A DNA stretch of 64,000 nt from an uncultured Lachnospiraceae bacterium (GTDB taxonomy: Bacteria; Bacillota; Clostridia; Lachnospirales; Lachnospiraceae): the NCBI GenBank assembly GCA_910584915.1, contig CAJUDM010000004.1:62001-126000 (forward strand). Direction: 5' to 3'. The notes under the pieces were generated by a model. That model was given only the letters and a program-made list of their open reading frames with translations, was not told where the DNA came from and ran no database searches. A program made the position numbers and the translations under genes. Position 1 is the stretch's first letter. Each line of letters begins with the position of its first letter. Of this stretch, positions 16,304 through 25,301 are shown in pieces.

Positions 16304-17366
16304 ACACTCCCTGTATCAGTTCCATAATGGACTTGATAGAACTCATCTGCATGGAACTGTTCATCGCATCGATATAGATCTGCCGTGTACAGTACAGTTC
16401 CAGTACTTTTTCGACTAAAAGCTGCGGCGTCAGGTCCTCCTCCTGTATCACCATGCTGTAGCCCTGGGATTCAAAGGATGCCGCATTCAGGAGCTGGTCG
16501 CCCCTGCTGGAGCCGGCGGGCAGCGGGATCAGCAGATTCGGTTTTTTCAGGGCGAGGAGTTCGCAGATCGCGTTGGCGCCCGCCCGGGAAATGATGACAT
16601 CCGCCATGGCGAACATATCTTTCAGTTCTGCTTTCAGATATTCGAACTGTCTGTAGCCGCTTACATCTAACAGCAGGTTATCCACCTTGTCTTTACCACA
16701 GATATGGACCACCTGAAAATCCTGTAACAATCCGTCTAAGGATTCCCTGACGACCTTGTTGACGCTGGCGGCACCGAGAGAACCTCCGATTACCATAACG
16801 ACCGGTTTGGATGCTGTAAACCTGCAGAGTTCGAGCGCGGCGACCCTGTTGCCGCTCGAGAGCTCTTCACGGATCGGGGAACCGGTCAGTACAGCCTTTT
16901 TTTCCGGCAGCATCTTTAAGGTTTCCGGAAAGTTACAGCAGACTTTTTCGGCGACGGGAATGCAGAGTTTATTGGCAAGCCCGGGTGTCATATCGGATTC
17001 ATGTATGATACAGGGGATGTGCAGAGATGCCGCGGCTCTGACAACAGGGACACTGACAAAGCCTCCTTTGGAGAAAAGCACATCCGGCTTTTCCTTTTGG
17101 AGGATTTTTTTTGCCTCCGCATAGCCTTTTATCACGCGGAACGGATCAGTCAGATTTTTGATATCCATGTACCTTCTGAACTTTCCGGTGGCGATACCGT
17201 AATAAGGAATATCCGGGAAATCGGAGATCAGCCTTTTCTCGATCCCGTCATAAGAACCGATATAAGAGATCTCATAGCCTGCCTCCCTGAGATGCGGGAT
17301 CAGCGCGATATTCGGTGTGACATGGCCGGCGGTCCCGCCGCCTGTTAAGATGATTTTTTTTGACAT
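16302..17366 (-). CDS. murG: MurG-type UDP-N-acetylglucosamine transferase (peptidoglycan lipid II synthesis)
   Basis: This GT28 glycosyltransferase adds GlcNAc to lipid I to make lipid II at the inner face of the membrane. The 354 residues open with IILTGGGTAGHVTPN, the glycine-rich acceptor loop, and carry FSKGGFVSVPVV, the second-domain GGSLGAASVN loop and the donor site RAGANAICELLALKKPNLLIPLP. GGAGG lies nine bases before the ATG. It is not in a dcw cluster but sits 24 bases after a small TSCPD gene, with which it shares a promoter. Several clostridia keep murG apart from the other mur genes, so this may be the only copy or a paralogue. Confidence 0.9.
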   Translation of the reverse strand: MSKKIILTGGGTAGHVTPNIALIPHLREAGYEISYIGSYDGIEKRLISDFPDIPYYGIATGKFRRYMDIKNLTDPFRVIKGYAEAKKILQKEKPDVLFSKGGFVSVPVVRAAASLHIPCIIHESDMTPGLANKLCIPVAEKVCCNFPETLKMLPEKKAVLTGSPIREELSSGNRVAALELCRFTASKPVVMVIGGSLGAASVNKVVRESLDGLLQDFQVVHICGKDKVDNLLLDVSGYRQFEYLKAELKDMFAMADVIISRAGANAICELLALKKPNLLIPLPAGSSRGDQLLNAASFESQGYSMVIQEEDLTPQLLVEKVLELYCTRQIYIDAMNSSMQMSSIKSIMELIQGV

Positions 17367-17390
17367 GAAAACGACCTCCGCATTTACTGA

Positions 17391-17636
17391 CTACTGACTG
17401 ACAAGTGCTGCTTCCAATGCTTTTGCCAACTGGTCCGGACAGGAAGTGGGTTTGTAGCCGCATTTGAGCCCTTTGAGCCGTCTGATGGCTTCCTCCGCGG
17501 GCATTCCCTGGATCAGAGCCGCCACGCCCTGGGTATTTCCGCTGCAGCCGCCTGTAAACCGGACATTCTTTACGATGCCGTCCTCTAACTCAAAATCGAT
17601 TCCTTTAGAACAGACTCCTGATGGTGTGTAATGCAT
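17391..17636 (-). CDS. TSCPD-domain protein, TIGR03905 family
   Basis: This is a small protein of 81 residues. It contains the TSCPD signature near its end (KPTSCPDQLAKAL) and a GGCSGNTQGV segment, both typical of the TIGR03905 family. The same domain forms the C-terminal part of some coenzyme-B12-dependent ribonucleotide reductases, but the role of the free-standing protein is not established. Three cysteines (in GVCSKG, GGCSGN and TSCPD), plus one in LKCGY, suggest metal or redox chemistry. It is the first gene of a two-gene unit with murG, with only 24 bases between them. Confidence 0.85.
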   Translation of the reverse strand: MHYTPSGVCSKGIDFELEDGIVKNVRFTGGCSGNTQGVAALIQGMPAEEAIRRLKGLKCGYKPTSCPDQLAKALEAALVSQ

Positions 17637-17702
17637 ATTCCTCTCTCCCTTCTGTGTTTGGTATGTCCGTTTTTAATCGACAAACTCCTTTATTAAAAAA
17701 GA

Positions 17703-17711
17703 ATTATAGCA
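17703..17711 (-). promoter_or_regulatory. Extended -10 promoter of the TSCPD-murG unit
   Basis: The minus strand reads TGCTATAAT, with a weak -35 (TGGAAA) 17 bases upstream. Confidence 0.55.
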
Positions 17712-17785
17712 GAAAAAAAGGACAGTTTCCAGAGAAAGAAGGAAAAACAGGGTATATTTTGTAAAAATCTGACGAGATTCTCTTG

Positions 17786-17815
17786 TTGAACGAAAGGCTT
17801 TTTCCGGATTATACT
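17786..17815 (+). promoter_or_regulatory. Promoter of the membrane-protein gene before pgi
   Basis: TTGAAC (17786-17791) and TATACT (17810-17815) are 18 bases apart, 35 bases before the start codon. Confidence 0.55.
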
Positions 17816-17850
17816 GAAAGTTACTAAAACAGGAGAGAGGAGTTCGTAAA

Positions 17851-18594
17851 ATGGAAATTTTTTTTACAGAACATAAAATACTTGTCAGCGCAATATTAGT
17901 ATTGTTTATTTTCAGTCTGCTATGCCAGATCATGATAGGTTTTCTTTACCAAAATATGATAAAAGAGACATATAATATGTCATCTACAGAGAATAAAATG
18001 CTGAAGGTATGCAAATTAAAGTTCACAAACCGGTATGAACTTCATGAGAAGGTGGCGAACATACCGGTCTTTGTGGACAAGTTCATACAAAGCATCCGGC
18101 TCGGGCCGTTTCCGGTAAGAAGCCTACAGCACCTGGGCGGACAACTCCTTCTGCTTGACATCTTTCTGGCGGGAGCCGGGGCCTGCAGGGCGATCATCGA
18201 GGAGGAGACGTTCGGGGATATCCTTGCCTTTTACATAATTGCCTTTGTGATGCTCTATGCTCACTTTTCAATTTCCGCGGCTGTGGATATCAGGGGAAAG
18301 AGGGAAGTGCTGAAGACAAACCTGATCGATTATCTGGAAAACAATATCAGTGTGCGGATCCCCCAGTCGAAAAAAGAGCAGGAGAGGCTTGATGAACTGG
18401 AGGCGGCGGCGGAAGGGAAAAGTGCCGGAAGAGGGAAGGAAGCGTTGGCGGCAGTTCCAGAAAACGCAGAGCAGAAGCAGGCGGAAATTGCAGATTTTGC
18501 CGCCCACAAGAGAAAGGGGGATGAAAAAAAACTCGCGCCGGAGGAGATGGAGGAACTGGAAGGACTTTTGATGGAATTATGGAAATTCTATTGA
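17851..18594 (+). CDS. Membrane protein of unknown function with coiled C-terminal tail
   Basis: This 247-residue protein is not a family I can name. It has an N-terminal membrane segment (about residues 9-33), two more hydrophobic segments (about residues 95-112 and 124-145), and a charged, helical C-terminal tail rich in Glu, Lys and Ala (about residues 165-240) that is probably cytoplasmic. GAGAGGAG precedes the ATG. The pgi gene follows after 99 bases in the same direction. Its layout resembles small membrane scaffold proteins of Lachnospiraceae; no enzyme motif is visible. Confidence 0.75.
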   Translation: MEIFFTEHKILVSAILVLFIFSLLCQIMIGFLYQNMIKETYNMSSTENKMLKVCKLKFTNRYELHEKVANIPVFVDKFIQSIRLGPFPVRSLQHLGGQLLLLDIFLAGAGACRAIIEEETFGDILAFYIIAFVMLYAHFSISAAVDIRGKREVLKTNLIDYLENNISVRIPQSKKEQERLDELEAAAEGKSAGRGKEALAAVPENAEQKQAEIADFAAHKRKGDEKKLAPEEMEELEGLLMELWKFY

Positions 18595-18693
18595 AAGAAG
18601 GGCGGTTCTTTGTTAAACTAAAACTGATAAAACCGGCGGATGTCCGACTTTTTGAGGCGTACCGGCATAAATTTTGAGCAAAGGAGCAAAAAA

Positions 18694-20040
18694 ATGAGCA
18701 AAGTGACATTTGACTATTCCAAAGCAGCACCCTTTATCGCGGAGCATGAAGTAGAAAATATCAAAAAGCCCGTGTTGGATGCAAAAGAAGTTCTGGTCAG
18801 CAGAACAGGGGCGGGAAATGATTTTTTAGGATGGATAGACCTTCCTGTAAATTATGATAAGGAAGAGTTTTCCAGGATCAAAAAGGCGGCGGAAAAGATC
18901 CAGAGTGATTCGGAAGTGCTTCTGGTGATCGGTATAGGCGGTTCCTATCTAGGAGCGCGGGCCGCGATCGAATTTTTGCGCCACAGTTTCTATAATATTG
19001 TGGACAAGTCTGTCAGAAAGACACCGGAGATCTACTTCTGCGGAAACTCTATCAGTTCAACGTATCTGAAAGATCTGATGGATGTGATCGGGGAGAGGGA
19101 TTTCTCCATCAATATCATCTCCAAATCCGGCACAACGACAGAACCGGCGATCGCGTTCCGCATCTTTAAAGAAATGTGTGAGAAGAAATACGGGAAGGAG
19201 GGAGCCGCAAAGAGGATCTACGCGACAACTGACAGGGCGAGAGGAGCCTTGAAGAAACTGGCGACTGAGGAGGGCTATGAGACTTTTGTGGTGCCTGACG
19301 ATGTGGGGGGACGTTTTTCTGTGCTGACGGCGGTAGGATTGCTTCCGATCGCGGTTTCCGGCGCGGATATCGATAAACTGATGGAGGGCGCGGCGAGCGG
19401 CAGAGAGGCGGCACTCAACAATGCCTTTGAGGAGAATGATGCCCTGCAGTATGCGGGGATCCGCAATATCCTGCTGAGAAAAGGAAAACAGGTTGAGATT
19501 CTGGCAAACTATGAACCTTCCGTGCACTATGTATCCGAGTGGTGGAAGCAGCTTTACGGCGAGTCCGAAGGTAAGGATCAGAGAGGCATTCTTCCTGCGA
19601 GCGTGGATCTGACCACAGATCTGCACTCCATGGGACAGTTTATCCAGGACGGCGCAAGGATCATGTTTGAGACGGTCATCAATGTGGAGACAAGCAGGGA
19701 GACGCTGACGATCGGTGAGGAGCCCGTGGATCTGGACGGCCTCAACTATCTGGCGGGACAGACAGTGGACTTTGTGAATAAATCCGCAATGAACGGAACG
19801 ATCCTTGCCCACACAGACGGCCAGGTGCCGAACCTTATGGTGAAGGTTCCGGAAGTGAACGAATTTTATCTGGGACAGCTCTTCTACTTCTTTGAGTTTG
19901 CCTGCGGTGTATCCGGCTATATGCTGGGAGTGAACCCTTTCAATCAGCCGGGCGTGGAAAGCTATAAGAAGAATATGTTTGCGCTGCTTGGAAAACCGGG
20001 ATTTGAAGAGCAGAGAGAAATTCTGTTAAAGAGACTGTAA
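18694..20040 (+). CDS. pgi: Glucose-6-phosphate isomerase
   Basis: This enzyme interconverts glucose 6-phosphate and fructose 6-phosphate in glycolysis. The ATG at 18694 follows AAGGAG by seven bases and gives 448 residues, the usual length for the short Gram-positive form; an in-frame ATG at 18640 has no ribosome binding site. Signature segments are VIGIGGSYLGARAAIE, ISKSGTTTEPAIAFR (phosphate-binding serines/threonines), VPDDVGGRFSVLTAVGLLP and YGESEGKDQRGI with a catalytic glutamate. The sortase gene starts three bases after the stop, so the two are co-transcribed. Confidence 0.96.
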   Translation: MSKVTFDYSKAAPFIAEHEVENIKKPVLDAKEVLVSRTGAGNDFLGWIDLPVNYDKEEFSRIKKAAEKIQSDSEVLLVIGIGGSYLGARAAIEFLRHSFYNIVDKSVRKTPEIYFCGNSISSTYLKDLMDVIGERDFSINIISKSGTTTEPAIAFRIFKEMCEKKYGKEGAAKRIYATTDRARGALKKLATEEGYETFVVPDDVGGRFSVLTAVGLLPIAVSGADIDKLMEGAASGREAALNNAFEENDALQYAGIRNILLRKGKQVEILANYEPSVHYVSEWWKQLYGESEGKDQRGILPASVDLTTDLHSMGQFIQDGARIMFETVINVETSRETLTIGEEPVDLDGLNYLAGQTVDFVNKSAMNGTILAHTDGQVPNLMVKVPEVNEFYLGQLFYFFEFACGVSGYMLGVNPFNQPGVESYKKNMFALLGKPGFEEQREILLKRL

Positions 20041-20043
20041 CAG

Positions 20044-20796
20044 ATGGACGGAAAAGTCAGAAGGATCCTGATGGCGGTTTTCGGCATCACTTTTGTCATT
20101 TCATCGGTGGCTGCCCTGCGCATCGTGTATGAATACCATTCGGCAGACGCATTGTATGAGGAATCTGCGGCAGTGTACACAAGGGAAGAGAATAAAGATG
20201 GCGGACCCGGGGAGGAGGATGCCATACCGATCAGCGTGGATTTTGCGGCGCTGCAGAGTGTAAATGAAGATATCGCGGCATGGATCTTCTGCGAGGGGAC
20301 AGACATTAATTATCCGGTAGTGCAGGGAGAAGATAATGATTTTTATCTGGGCCATACATATGATAAAGCGGTGAGCCGTTCGGGATCTATTTTTGTGGAA
20401 GCGCTCAATGCGCCCGGCTTTGCGGATTCCAATACGCTTATTTATGGCCATCATATGAAAAACGGTTCCATGTTTGCCACGCTGAGAAACTGGAGCGATC
20501 AGGCGTATTATGAGGAACACCCGATGTTCTGGCTGTTGACGCCCGGACAGGATTATCAGGTACTTCTGTTCAGCGGCTACACGACGGCTGCCACATCCGA
20601 TGCCTATACGGTCTTTCGGGGACCCTGCCGGGAATTTGATGATTATCTGCAGGCTGCCCTTGCGGAGTCTGATTTCAGCGCGGATGTTGAGATCGATCCT
20701 GCCGGAAGGTTTGTGATGTTGTCCACCTGTGAGTATTCTTTCCAGGATGCGAGATATGTGCTGCACGGTATGCTGGTGCCGTATGAGGGGCAGTGA
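20044..20796 (+). CDS. srtB: Class B sortase
   Basis: This is a membrane-anchored cysteine transpeptidase that attaches surface proteins to peptidoglycan. The protein has 250 residues with an N-terminal anchor (about residues 8-27) and the sortase beta-barrel. The catalytic triad is visible: H136 in LIYGHHM, C229 in LSTCEY and R237 in DARYVLHG. The long helix between strands and the short STCEY motif point to class B. It is placed directly behind pgi. No LPXTG- or NPQTN-type substrate gene lies nearby, so this is a housekeeping or orphan enzyme whose targets are elsewhere. Confidence 0.92.
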   Translation: MDGKVRRILMAVFGITFVISSVAALRIVYEYHSADALYEESAAVYTREENKDGGPGEEDAIPISVDFAALQSVNEDIAAWIFCEGTDINYPVVQGEDNDFYLGHTYDKAVSRSGSIFVEALNAPGFADSNTLIYGHHMKNGSMFATLRNWSDQAYYEEHPMFWLLTPGQDYQVLLFSGYTTAATSDAYTVFRGPCREFDDYLQAALAESDFSADVEIDPAGRFVMLSTCEYSFQDARYVLHGMLVPYEGQ

Positions 20797-20823
20797 ATAG
20801 AGATGCCGGGCAGGCGAAACAGA

Positions 20824-20851
20824 AAAACAGGGCTTGAAAGAGCCCTGTTTT
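20824..20851. terminator. Bidirectional terminator between srtB and putP
   Basis: AAAACAGGGCT (20824-20834) pairs perfectly with AGCCCTGTTTT (20841-20851). The A-run and T-run serve the two convergent genes. Confidence 0.88.
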
Positions 20852-20865
20852 ATCTGTGTGGTATT

Positions 20866-22386
20866 TTACTTTCTGCTCACCTGATCAAACACTTTTGTGA
20901 TCTCCTCCCCGGGAGCCGGCGTCAGCAGGCTGACAACCACATTAAAGATGCAGGCGATGACAAAGGCGGGCAGCAGTTCATAGATATTGAAAGTGCCGCC
21001 CAGCTTCGCGATACCGAACTTCCAGACAAAGATCATGACGCCGCCGGAAACCATGCCCGCCAGAGCGCCCCATTTGTTGGAACGCCTCCAGAACAGGGCG
21101 AGAAGGACGACAGGGCCGAAGGTCGCGCCGAAGCCTGCCCATGCGAAGGATACGATCCGGAATACGGAGCTGTTTGGATCCTTTGCCAGGAAGATACTGA
21201 TCACGGCGATGGCGATGACAGTGATCCTCGCGATCGTCATCGCTGTTTTTTCTTTCAATCTGATGCCGAAGAAATCCTGCATGATGTTCTGGGAGATGCC
21301 GGAAGCCGCGGTCAGAAGCTGAGAGTCCGCAGTGGACATCGTGGCGGCAAGGATGCCTGCCATGATAACGCCTGCGATCAGCGCGGGGAAGACGCCAAAA
21401 CTGCTCAGATATCCGGCAATCTGGATGATGATCGTCTCGGAGTCGTCGAGAGCAGGTATGACACCCGCCTGCACCATGCCGTAACCGATAACGCCGATCA
21501 GTACAGCGACCGCCATGGAGATGACCACCCACACGGAAGCCACTCTTCTGGATAACGACAGCTTTTCCTCATCCTCGATCGCCATGAAACGCAGCAGGAT
21601 ATGCGGCATGCCGAAATAGCCCAACCCCCAGGCGAGCATGGATACCATCATAAGCGGCGTGTACGGAGAAGAACTGTTCGTATCCGCCAGATAGGTCTGT
21701 GTGAAACTCAGATATCCCGGCAGGGCTTTTGCGTTTTCGATCACGGCGGCGCTGCCGCCCGCCTGTACTACGCCGAATCCGATAACGATGAACAGAGCTA
21801 TGGTCATGATGATACTCTGGATAAGGTCCGTTGTGCTGACTGCCAGAAAGCCGCCAAAAGCGCAGTAGGTCACGATGATCACGGCAGAGATGATCATTGC
21901 GACCATGTAGTTCATGCCGAAGAGCGTGCTGAAGAGTTTACCGCAGGCGGAAAAGCCTGATGCCGTATAGGGGATAAAGAAAATGATGATGATCACGGCA
22001 GCGATAGCGGTCAGGATATTTTTCTGATCGCCGTAGCGCTTCGCGAAAAAATCGGGGATGGTGATTGCTCCCACGGCATGGGAATACCGGCGGATCTTTT
22101 TGGAGACGATGAGCCAGTTTAAGTAAGTGCCGGCTGCCAGGCCGATCACAGTCCAGCCCACATCGGCGAGGCCGGACAGATAGGCAAGCCCGGGCAGCCC
22201 CATCAACAGATAACTGCTCATATCGGAAGCCTCCGCGCTCATGGCGGTGACGAAGGGACCGAGAGTCCTTCCGCCAAGATAGAAATCGTCTGTATTGGAA
22301 TTCTTTTTGGAAAAAGAAATGCCTATGTACAGCATACCGCACAGATAGATCACGATAGCTAGAATAATACAGCTTTGTGTCAACAT
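20866..22386 (-). CDS. putP: Sodium/proline symporter
   Basis: This Na+/solute symporter family protein imports proline with sodium ions. It has 506 residues and about 13 membrane segments. The family signatures are DDFYLGGRTLGPFVTAMSA near the N-terminus, SAEASDMSSYLLMGLPG (the core sodium/proline motif) and GILAATMSTADSQLL. The gene stands alone between a bidirectional terminator and its own promoter. Proline uptake may serve osmoprotection or Stickland-type metabolism; the window does not decide. Confidence 0.92.
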   Translation of the reverse strand: MLTQSCIILAIVIYLCGMLYIGISFSKKNSNTDDFYLGGRTLGPFVTAMSAEASDMSSYLLMGLPGLAYLSGLADVGWTVIGLAAGTYLNWLIVSKKIRRYSHAVGAITIPDFFAKRYGDQKNILTAIAAVIIIIFFIPYTASGFSACGKLFSTLFGMNYMVAMIISAVIIVTYCAFGGFLAVSTTDLIQSIIMTIALFIVIGFGVVQAGGSAAVIENAKALPGYLSFTQTYLADTNSSSPYTPLMMVSMLAWGLGYFGMPHILLRFMAIEDEEKLSLSRRVASVWVVISMAVAVLIGVIGYGMVQAGVIPALDDSETIIIQIAGYLSSFGVFPALIAGVIMAGILAATMSTADSQLLTAASGISQNIMQDFFGIRLKEKTAMTIARITVIAIAVISIFLAKDPNSSVFRIVSFAWAGFGATFGPVVLLALFWRRSNKWGALAGMVSGGVMIFVWKFGIAKLGGTFNIYELLPAFVIACIFNVVVSLLTPAPGEEITKVFDQVSRK

Positions 22387-22448
22387 AATAAACTCCTCCT
22401 TGTTTCATAAACTTTCTGATTTTTTGCATTTTTATACAAATCTTTCAC

Positions 22449-22477
22449 AGTTTAGCACAGTAAAGCGGATTTGTCAA
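22449..22477 (-). promoter_or_regulatory. putP promoter
   Basis: On the minus strand TTGACA (22477-22472) and TAAACT (22454-22449) are 17 bases apart. Confidence 0.75.
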
Positions 22478-22625
22478 AATCTCATTGTTGCATTCGGGCA
22501 GGGCGCTTGATAAAATGGGAGAGGATATGGGTCTGTTGAAAAGCTGATAAAAAACAGACGGATGGTCTCTTACTGCCTGTAAGAGATATTGAATGAAAAT
22601 ATACAGTAGTGGTAAGGGAGATGTC

Positions 22626-24164
22626 ATGACAGCCGAAAAGATAAAATATCCCCTGAAAAATAAGCTGATCGTACTTGTACTTGTGGCGATGGTACCGATC
22701 CTCTATATAACGATCTATCTGATCATGTCCCTCTTAAACTACAGCCGCGCCTATGACCAGATCGTGAGTAGCATGACGGTCGCGAACAATTACAATATGA
22801 ATTTTAAGGAGGAGATGGACGAGAGCCTGTATAAGCTGGTGGTCAGCAATGTGACATTCGATACGATCGAGGAGGACGGCACGCTGAAGGATCCCTACAG
22901 GCTGATAGAGGAACTCAGGACAGCGAGCAGCAGCCTGCTTGCGACGACAACGGACAGAGACAGCCGGGTGTGGCTTCAGAGCCTTTTGAGGAATGCGGAG
23001 ACACTGGAGGACAGGGTGGACGATATCAAGCGGAATCAGGAGGCGGAAGGCCAGTATGAAAAAAATATTGATATGCTGTACAATGATATTTATATTTTGA
23101 CCGAACTGATCCAGGATGATATACAGCACTATATTTATTATCAGACCAGGAGTATAGAACAGCTGAAGATCCAGCTGAATACGGAGGTGGAGCATGTCAT
23201 CCTGATCAGTATCCTGGTGGGTGGGTGCATTGTTGTCTCGGTGATCCTGATCACCAGCGCGATCTTGAACAGCATAACAAAGCCGATCCAGGAACTGTGC
23301 CGGATCACAAGCAGGATCGCGGAGGGAAATTTTTCAGACCGGGCAAAGATGCAGACGAAAGACGAGCTGGAGGTTCTCTCGGACAGTGTAAACGACATGT
23401 CTGAGAATCTGGAGGTCATGGTGAATCAGATCAAGGAAGACGAGCGGAAGATGCGGCATGCGGAACTGAGGCTTCTGCAGGAGCAGATCAATCCTCATTT
23501 TCTGTATAATACGCTTGATACGATCGTCTGGCTGATAGAGGGGGATGATCCGGATAAAGCGGTAGATATGGTCGTGGCGCTGTCAGAGTTTTTCAGGCTG
23601 GTATTGAGCAAGGGAAAGGAGTATATTTCAATCAGGGAGGAAAAAGAGCATATCAGAGGCTATCTGGAGATCCAGCAGGTGCGTTACCGTGATATCCTGG
23701 ATTATGAGATCAGAATAGATCCCGAACTTTACCAGTATAAAATATTGAAACTGACGCTGCAGCCCCTTGTGGAGAATTCTTTGTACCACGGCATCAAATA
23801 TAAGAGGGCGAAGGGAAAGATACAGATCACCGGAAAGATGCAGTATGGTGAGGCGGGAGAGAGAGACCGGATCCTTTTGTGCGTTGAGGACAACGGGGTC
23901 GGCATGGGCGAGAAGGAACTGAAACGACTGCAGGCGGAGATCAGCAGGCCCTGTAAGGAGACCGAGCGGGGGTTCGGGCTTGCCAATGTGAACGAGCGGA
24001 TCCGAATGAATTTCGGTATGGAATACGGGATGACGATAGAATCGGAAAAAGGCGGTGGAACCAGGGTAAGCATTGTCATACCGGCGGTAAAGCTGTTTGA
24101 AAAATCCGAGGGAGAGATGCCGTCTGAAGGGGCGGAGACAGATAAAAAAGAGGAAGGAACATGA
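22626..24164 (+). CDS. Sensor histidine kinase, YesM/LytS-like
   Basis: This membrane histidine kinase of 512 residues signals to the YesN-type regulator two genes downstream. It has a membrane segment at about residues 14-36, an extracytoplasmic helical region to about 185, a second membrane segment (about 190-213), a HAMP linker, and a His-kinase domain whose phospho-acceptor lies in LLQEQINPHFLYNTLD. The ATP-binding domain shows VEDNGVGMG and a G-rich GFGLANV loop. The start at 22626 follows AGGGAG by five bases and is better than the ATG at 22593. The next gene overlaps its stop by four bases and encodes a tethered sugar-binding protein. Confidence 0.92.
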   Translation: MTAEKIKYPLKNKLIVLVLVAMVPILYITIYLIMSLLNYSRAYDQIVSSMTVANNYNMNFKEEMDESLYKLVVSNVTFDTIEEDGTLKDPYRLIEELRTASSSLLATTTDRDSRVWLQSLLRNAETLEDRVDDIKRNQEAEGQYEKNIDMLYNDIYILTELIQDDIQHYIYYQTRSIEQLKIQLNTEVEHVILISILVGGCIVVSVILITSAILNSITKPIQELCRITSRIAEGNFSDRAKMQTKDELEVLSDSVNDMSENLEVMVNQIKEDERKMRHAELRLLQEQINPHFLYNTLDTIVWLIEGDDPDKAVDMVVALSEFFRLVLSKGKEYISIREEKEHIRGYLEIQQVRYRDILDYEIRIDPELYQYKILKLTLQPLVENSLYHGIKYKRAKGKIQITGKMQYGEAGERDRILLCVEDNGVGMGEKELKRLQAEISRPCKETERGFGLANVNERIRMNFGMEYGMTIESEKGGGTRVSIVIPAVKLFEKSEGEMPSEGAETDKKEEGT

Positions 24165-25210
24165 AGAGGTTATTGGAAAGATTGGAGGAGGTATTTTTCA
24201 GACATGTGGGAGCCTGCATTTTACTGCTGTGCGTGATGCCTCTCATCTTTGTCGGGCATGGCATCTTTCGGGAGATCGAAGTGGAGCAGGCGCCCTTTGA
24301 CGCGGAGACGGAGGATCTGATCGTGGTGGGATTTTCCCAGCTCGGCAGCGAATCGGGATGGAGGACGGCGCATACCCTTTCGGTGCAGGAGGCGCTGACA
24401 AAGGACGCGGGCTATTTTCTGATCTTTAATAATGCGAGACAGATGCAGGAGAATCAGATTAAGGCGCTCCGCAGCTTTATCTCCCAGCGGGTGGATTATA
24501 TCGTGTTTGCCCCCGTGATCGAGAGTGGGTGGGATACTGTGCTGCAGGAGGCGAAGGACGCAGGGATACCAGTGATCGTCATAGACCGCATGGTGAATGT
24601 GGAGGATGATTCGCTCTACACTACATGGATCGGGACGGACGCCAGAAAAGAGGGGGAGAAGGCCGGAAGATGGCTGGAGCGGTACCTGCGGGAGAGGGAG
24701 ATGCAGTCCGAGGATATCAATATTGTGGTGCTGCAGGGGACGATAGGCTCCACGGCGGAGATCGGCAGAACAGAAGGGTTCAGGAAGATCGCGGACTTTC
24801 ACAAAAACTGGCATATCCTGGAATCTGCTACGGGGGATTTCACAGCGGCAAAGGGGAAAGAAGTGATGGAAAAAATGCTGCGCCGGTATCCGAATATCGA
24901 TGTGCTGGTATCTCAGAACGATGATATGACGATGGGGGCCATAGCGGCGATGCAGGAGGCGGGCGTCAGCTTTGGCGAGGACGGAGAGGTGGCGGTGATC
25001 TCTTTTGACGCTATCTACGATGCGCTGGAGATGGTGGACGCCGGGCGGATCAATGTGGATATCGAGTGCAACCCGGTGCAGGGCGCTTACATCGACGAGA
25101 TCATCCGAAAGCTGGAGAACGGGGAGACGGTGGAGAAGAGCTATATCGTGGAGGAGAATATTTTTACGAAGGACAACGTGGCGGAGTTTCTGGAAGGAAG
25201 GACATATTGA
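24161..25210 (+). CDS. Membrane-tethered YtfQ-like sugar-binding protein, probable sensor partner
   Basis: This type I periplasmic-binding-protein fold of 349 residues is held by an N-terminal membrane helix (about residues 18-37) instead of a lipobox. The domain opens with VVGFSQLGSESGWRTA and contains QMQENQIKALRSF, very close to E. coli YtfQ, which binds galactofuranose. It is a clear paralogue of the lipoprotein at 28648-29751. It overlaps the kinase gene by four bases and precedes the regulator gene, so it most likely binds sugar outside and passes the signal to the kinase, not to a transporter. That role is inferred from order and anchor type. Confidence 0.82.
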   Translation: MKRLLERLEEVFFRHVGACILLLCVMPLIFVGHGIFREIEVEQAPFDAETEDLIVVGFSQLGSESGWRTAHTLSVQEALTKDAGYFLIFNNARQMQENQIKALRSFISQRVDYIVFAPVIESGWDTVLQEAKDAGIPVIVIDRMVNVEDDSLYTTWIGTDARKEGEKAGRWLERYLREREMQSEDINIVVLQGTIGSTAEIGRTEGFRKIADFHKNWHILESATGDFTAAKGKEVMEKMLRRYPNIDVLVSQNDDMTMGAIAAMQEAGVSFGEDGEVAVISFDAIYDALEMVDAGRINVDIECNPVQGAYIDEIIRKLENGETVEKSYIVEENIFTKDNVAEFLEGRTY

Positions 25211-25301
25211 CGACGGCGTGAATGGACGGCGGAAGGAATGATTCCGGCGGGAGAGAGTATCTGCGCCGCAGCGTCAGCGGATCGGGAGAGAGGACAGATA
25301 A

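Noticed and set aside
20803..21555. Open frame of 250 codons antisense to putP
   Set aside because: It overlaps the terminator and putP; its product is rich in Asp, Gly and His as expected for the complement of a membrane-protein gene.
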